From Planctomycetes bacterium RIFOXYC2_FULL_41_27 (GTDB lineage: Bacteria > Planctomycetota > Brocadiia > Brocadiales > Brocadiaceae): a DNA stretch of 16,703 bases. The DNA lies in NCBI GenBank assembly GCA_001828645.1, contig MHZD01000020.1, forward strand, positions 1 to 16,703. The letters are read 5' to 3'. The position numbers were made by a program, and so were the translations under genes. Below, piece by piece: positions 13,334 through 16,703 of this stretch (position 1 is its first letter; every line of letters begins with the position of its first letter). Under the pieces are notes generated by a model that saw only the letters and a list, made by a program, of their open reading frames with translations, was not told the origin of the DNA and made no database searches.

Positions 13334-14836
13334 TCAAAATGTAATTTCGGTAGCTAACTCAATTTGATAAGCCAGGTCCGCATCACCATCATACCGCGGA
13401 GCCGGAGCTAGACCCAAAATATCTCCATCGTCCCTCTTTTCACGATAATACTTCCCAGGGAAAAATACACCCGTTAGAAGATTAAAAGAAATATGCTTCG
13501 TTAAATCATAGCTGCTATAAAAATCTAGTTCATGCCCCAAATCAGAGCTTAATGTAATGGCACGATCATTTCGAATTCCTATTGCATGCTCAAAACTCCT
13601 CAGATACCAGTAATCAAACGACACTGACCATTTCTCTGTTATCTGCACATCAACTCCTATATTGGGCATGATAAGATCGTTCAATTGATAGGAATCACCA
13701 AATGCACTTGGGCGAGCAATGCCGTAATTCAGGGCATAACCGCCACCCGTCGCTAAATAGGGTCCATAAGCAGCGGGATAAATGGTATCTGAGAGGTTTG
13801 CATTTGTTGGAGAATAGACAGAGAAGCTATTATTACTATGCGAGGTGAATCCACCGTTTAACACGTCGTTACTATCCATCTTGTTGCCGGAACTAATAAG
13901 TAATTTCGACCTCGGAGTGATTTTTTCGAAACTATAAGATACATCAGCATATGCCATATATCCTTTATGAATAATATCGGAACCAACCCCAATAACATTT
14001 GCGTTACCAAAATTCTTTGCCACTTCAAATCCAACATTTAACTTATCAAAATTCATGTCAATATCAATGCCTATAGTTCCCAAATTATCCTCGTTTACCG
14101 GGAATGGATACGTATTAACCCTGCTAGTGCTCGGCGTCGTGTCGTGCAATAATCCTACATAAGGTTGAAATGAATGATCACCCCATTTGATAATAGTATC
14201 AAAACTCATAAAATGGGCATTTGAGTCATATTCCACATCCAATGCCCTTTCTTGTGGCACTTGAGGTCCTAGAATAATTTTATTTTCCAAATCGGGTTTT
14301 GCGTAATATACCCCCCATTGAAAATTCTCATTGGTGCTGTAAATACTGGCGCCATAATTCTCATAGTATCCTCCAAGGGCATAACCGTTCCCGAACTGTT
14401 TCGGGTACTGACCTATCTTAAATTTTAGCGGTAAATTAATAACTACCGTATCTATCCAATATTCTTCAACCCGGGGAATTATCTCAGGCATGCTATAATT
14501 ATCGACTTCTCCAAAAAGTGTGTTGATTTTTCTGTCAGATACAATTGGAGCATCAAAGTCAAAAGGCCCGTTACTCTCCAATTTTATAAAAGACGTTAAA
14601 AACTCTTTATATGTAATATTAAACTTCGTATCATAGGTATATCCCATATAGGTAACACCATCACTTTTATCACTATTCAGGTCAAGATTATTCCCAAATG
14701 TATTCCCTGAAAGCCGTAAGTGATTTTCTATGGAAAGTTTTAAATCTGGAGATAAATCATAAGAGGTTTCAGCAAAAACAAAGGAGGGTACCAAAAATAA
14801 TATGGCGAAAAGGTATGTGCTCTTATTCTTTATCAT
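13334..14836 (-). CDS. Outer-membrane beta-barrel, alginate-export-like family
   Basis: The 500-aa protein has a signal peptide (MIKNKSTYLFAILFLV, cleavage after VFA at 22) and then alternating amphipathic strands rich in Tyr/Trp/Gly. It ends in ...IELATEITF: a C-terminal Phe with alternating hydrophobics is the usual Bam recognition signal. The C-terminal stretch LGHELDFYSSYDLTKHISFN (about 430-450) followed by FFPGKYYREKR is typical of the AlgE/Alginate_exp group of porins, which are specific channels and not only for alginate. Its substrate is unknown. The position between speB (10 nt upstream) and a PotD-like protein (7 nt downstream) suggests a channel for a polyamine or another guanidino compound, as inference. 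No strong ribosome binding site is seen before the ATG, so translational coupling to speB is likely. Confidence 0.83.
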   Translation of the reverse strand: MIKNKSTYLFAILFLVPSFVFAETSYDLSPDLKLSIENHLRLSGNTFGNNLDLNSDKSDGVTYMGYTYDTKFNITYKEFLTSFIKLESNGPFDFDAPIVSDRKINTLFGEVDNYSMPEIIPRVEEYWIDTVVINLPLKFKIGQYPKQFGNGYALGGYYENYGASIYSTNENFQWGVYYAKPDLENKIILGPQVPQERALDVEYDSNAHFMSFDTIIKWGDHSFQPYVGLLHDTTPSTSRVNTYPFPVNEDNLGTIGIDIDMNFDKLNVGFEVAKNFGNANVIGVGSDIIHKGYMAYADVSYSFEKITPRSKLLISSGNKMDSNDVLNGGFTSHSNNSFSVYSPTNANLSDTIYPAAYGPYLATGGGYALNYGIARPSAFGDSYQLNDLIMPNIGVDVQITEKWSVSFDYWYLRSFEHAIGIRNDRAITLSSDLGHELDFYSSYDLTKHISFNLLTGVFFPGKYYREKRDDGDILGLAPAPRYDGDADLAYQIELATEITF

Positions 14837-14846
14837 TAAGCTTTAG

Positions 14847-15773
14847 TTATGATAAAAGAGTATACTTTTTATAAAACCCAATGTTTTTATACACAAGGTT
14901 AGCAGACAAAAAATTTGGGGCTTCATTCCCAGGATTTGGCTTCAACTCTACCACATCAAACCCCACCACCTTTCTCTCTTTATATACCTTACGCAGAAAA
15001 TCTATCACCCGATACCATCCTAAACCGCCCGGGACAGGTGTGCCAGTTGCAGGCATGATGGACGGGTCTAAGCCATCCACATCTAAAGTAATATATACGT
15101 CATCTTCTAAGGTATCTATGGCTTCCTCATGCCAGGAATCGTTATCGTGGATATCTTTTGCAAAAAATACCGATACCTCGTCCTTGTGCTTTTTAAAAAA
15201 TTCATGTTCTTCCTTTGATACCACCCTTACACCAAAACTGGTTACTTTACATCTCAAGTCTTCTACCACCCGCCTTGATACACTCGCGTGACTATAGCGT
15301 GTCCCGCCAAATTGTTCCATTAAATCAAGATGTGCGTCAAGTTGCAGAACTGATAATCTCTTATATTTTTCTTTGTATGCCTTTATCGCCCCTTGTGAAA
15401 TAGAATGCTCTCCACCCAACGTTACCAGAAATTTATTATCTTTTACAATCCATTTACTTGCGTGATACACCGCGTCAATTACCTTTTTTGGGTCAGTGTG
15501 TATTTCTTCTACATTGAGAGTCCCTACGGTAAATATTCCAACCGTATATATTTCACCTAATTCGTCATCATATGGCTCCACATTCACAGATGCATTCAAT
15601 ATCGCATTCGGACCCATTTTTGCTCCCGTTTGATATGTAGCGGTTCCATCAAAAGGCACCCCCATGATCACAACCTTAGAATTCTTATAAGCTTCACTAT
15701 CACTTACAAAATGATATGGAAATGCGCCAAATTGCAATGCACTCAATACGTATTTTCTGATATCATTTAACAT
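14847..15773 (-). CDS. speB: Agmatinase-family ureohydrolase
   Basis: The 308-aa protein is a binuclear metal ureohydrolase that would cleave agmatine to putrescine and urea in the cytoplasm. All six metal ligands are present: H123 (GGEHS), D146, H148 and D150 (LDAHLD), and D231 and D233 (LDVDGLDPSIMPATGTP). The start ...VPFDGTATYQTGAKMGPNAI is typical of the SpeB branch, and the length is normal. Arginase, formimidoylglutamase and the nickel guanidine hydrolases share these ligands, so the substrate is inferred. GGAG lies 6 nt before the ATG. A perfect minus-strand TATAAT (15859-15854) suggests a promoter about 80 nt upstream, though its -35 is poor. The leader contains a dispersed-repeat sequence (15804-15834). 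It appears to be the first gene of a unit with the barrel and potD-like genes. Confidence 0.88.
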   Translation of the reverse strand: MLNDIRKYVLSALQFGAFPYHFVSDSEAYKNSKVVIMGVPFDGTATYQTGAKMGPNAILNASVNVEPYDDELGEIYTVGIFTVGTLNVEEIHTDPKKVIDAVYHASKWIVKDNKFLVTLGGEHSISQGAIKAYKEKYKRLSVLQLDAHLDLMEQFGGTRYSHASVSRRVVEDLRCKVTSFGVRVVSKEEHEFFKKHKDEVSVFFAKDIHDNDSWHEEAIDTLEDDVYITLDVDGLDPSIMPATGTPVPGGLGWYRVIDFLRKVYKERKVVGFDVVELKPNPGNEAPNFLSANLVYKNIGFYKKYTLLS

Positions 15774-15803
15774 GCACTTCTCCGAAGTTTATCATCGAAT
15801 AAA

Positions 15804-15834
15804 TTAACCACAGATGAACACGGACAAACACAGA
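15804..15834. repeat. Dispersed-repeat fragment related to the 1306-1354 hairpin
   Basis: The plus strand reads TTAACCACAGATGAACAC and then a degenerate echo, GGACAAACACAGA. It shares AACCACAGA and GAACAC, in the same order, with the left arm of the hairpin at 1306-1323 but has no matching right arm, so it looks like a half-copy. On the minus strand it falls in the 5' leader of speB. Confidence 0.45.
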
Positions 15835-15933
15835 AAAAATCAAACTGTAGCCTATTATACTAATACCACCTCAAAACCCGCATAAATAAAATGAAAATTC
15901 CTATACAATTAAAATATTAAATATTTTATCAAC

Positions 15934-15967
15934 AAAAAAGGCATCTGAAAACAGATGCCTTTTTTTT
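15934..15967. terminator. Bidirectional Rho-independent terminator
   Basis: GGCATCTG (15940-15947) and CAGATGCC (15952-15959) form a perfect 8-bp stem with an AAAA loop. Six A's precede it and eight T's follow. On the minus strand it ends the transcript of the HAO-like gene, whose stop codon is 27 nt upstream; it also insulates speB from that gene. Confidence 0.9.
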
Positions 15968-15993
15968 ATGTCCTGAATTGAAAACGACATTAA

Positions 15994-16703
15994 TTAATGC
16001 CGGCTTTCTCTTCTCTTTCTCCACATTGCAGCGCCAATCATTACAACTGCAACAACACCAACAATACTTCCTACCATGCCCGCAATACTTTTTCTTTCCT
16101 TTGATGCCATAAGTTGATCGACCTTCTTTCCTCTCTTAAGCTCAATAGCCTCGCTTTCCAGTATATTAATCTTCTGATACATCTTAGAAGCGCCATACCA
16201 CCATGCTATGTCCTGCTGACCGTGGGCAACACCTTTATAGGCATGTGCCTTATCGCCAAACCACATATCAGCATAAGTAATTTCAATCTCTGAAGGGTTA
16301 TTTCTCCCTGTAGCAAACAAACCGTGCAAGCCGAGAATCGGTCCGATAACAGGTACCTTTCCACCTGTTGTTTTGAATGCCTGATACACAGCGTCTCCTA
16401 AGAGTCCCGGTCCCAGTGCATCGGCAAGTATATCACCAAGTGGGAAGATATCCCTTTCTTTAATTGGCACTTCAAATTCATCATTTGCTACGATGTCGTC
16501 TAATATAGCTTGTGCCCTATCCTGCAATCTCCACATTTCAAACATAAAATCATTTAAGTTTTCACGATATAACCTGGCAAATCTCGGACTGTGGCATTTA
16601 CTGCAAACCGACACCCACTGTTCTGATCTCTTTTTATTCTCAGGAGAATACACATCGAGACTATAATTCAATGGAGGAAGATTTATACCATGAGGATAAT
16701 TTT
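15994..16703 (-). CDS. HAO-like multiheme cytochrome with C-terminal membrane anchor (C-terminal part, cut by window edge)
   Basis: The reverse strand is open from the right edge to the stop at 15994, giving 235 residues; the N-terminus lies outside the window. It contains one CxxCH (CSKCH, residues 33-37 of the fragment) followed by SPRFARLY, then a helical region (EMWRLQDRAQAILDDIV) and AYKGVAHGQQDIAWWYG. The order equals that after heme 8 of the cytochrome at 6380-7696 (CNACHSPRFAKEK ... AYHANPNYTHLYGW), so this is the end of another HAO family octaheme protein. Residues about 205-227 (SIAGMVGSIVGVVAVVMIG and on) form a transmembrane helix followed by RKRRESRH. The protein is thus anchored by its C-terminus with the hemes outside the cytoplasm. 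In-frame TTG at 16671 is not a credible start, because the homology begins upstream. The gene is followed by the terminator at 15934-15967. Confidence 0.88.
   Translation of the reverse strand, partial: NYPHGINLPPLNYSLDVYSPENKKRSEQWVSVCSKCHSPRFARLYRENLNDFMFEMWRLQDRAQAILDDIVANDEFEVPIKERDIFPLGDILADALGPGLLGDAVYQAFKTTGGKVPVIGPILGLHGLFATGRNNPSEIEITYADMWFGDKAHAYKGVAHGQQDIAWWYGASKMYQKINILESEAIELKRGKKVDQLMASKERKSIAGMVGSIVGVVAVVMIGAAMWRKRRESRH

Noticed and set aside
14847..15773. SpeB homologue as a nickel guanidine hydrolase, suggested by the nearby PDGLE gene
   Set aside because: The protein has the length of an ordinary agmatinase and no N-terminal extension as known for cyanobacterial guanidine hydrolase; kept only as an alternative substrate to test.

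Overview
The window most likely comes from an anammox planctomycete (Candidatus Brocadiales: Kuenenia/Brocadia/Jettenia group). The main evidence is two separate octaheme proteins of the hydroxylamine oxidoreductase (HAO) family. One is complete, with eight CxxCH motifs and a lipobox; the other is cut by the right edge and ends in a membrane anchor. AT-rich, low-GC base composition, a large exported TPR protein and envelope genes (outer-membrane barrel, PBP4-type peptidase) fit that picture. The genus is not resolved from the sequence alone, and no hydrazine synthase or dehydrogenase lies in the window.

Layout, left to right. (1) 1-235, minus: the start of an exported protein with a carboxypeptidase-regulatory-like fold, leaving the window. 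(2) 302-2698, plus: a divergent promoter region with a palindrome, an exported protein of unknown function with its own terminator, a perfect hairpin element flanked by 10-bp direct repeats, and UDP-glucose 6-dehydrogenase. (3) 2705-5902, minus: smpB, then a tight group of a receiver-only protein lacking its phosphoacceptor Asp, a PBP4-like DD-carboxypeptidase and a PmtA-like methyltransferase. (4) 5903-6377: a hairpin-bearing spacer and a tRNA-Leu(CAG) with a near-consensus promoter. (5) 6380-9443, minus: a 14-TPR exported protein followed by the lipoprotein octaheme HAO-like cytochrome. (6) 9775-11705, plus: a cation diffusion facilitator with a Mn-type metal site and an RlmI/RlmK-like rRNA methyltransferase lacking a PUA domain. 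(7) 11791-15773, minus: agmatinase-family speB, an alginate-export-like outer-membrane barrel, a PotD-like binding protein and a PDGLE-domain membrane protein. (8) 15934-16703, minus: a strong terminator and the C-terminal part of the second HAO-like gene.

How the genes may work together. The speB/barrel/potD group is spaced like an operon (10 and 7 nt gaps). It could form a polyamine or agmatine uptake and degradation route from the outer membrane to the cytoplasm: agmatine would give putrescine plus urea. The PDGLE protein downstream belongs to a family tied to nickel/cobalt uptake, which would be consistent with nickel-dependent urease elsewhere, but that link is inference. The receiver/PBP4/methyltransferase group points to envelope maintenance (peptidoglycan, possibly phospholipid). 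The TPR and HAO-like genes suggest an extracytoplasmic cytochrome with a possible scaffold or assembly partner.
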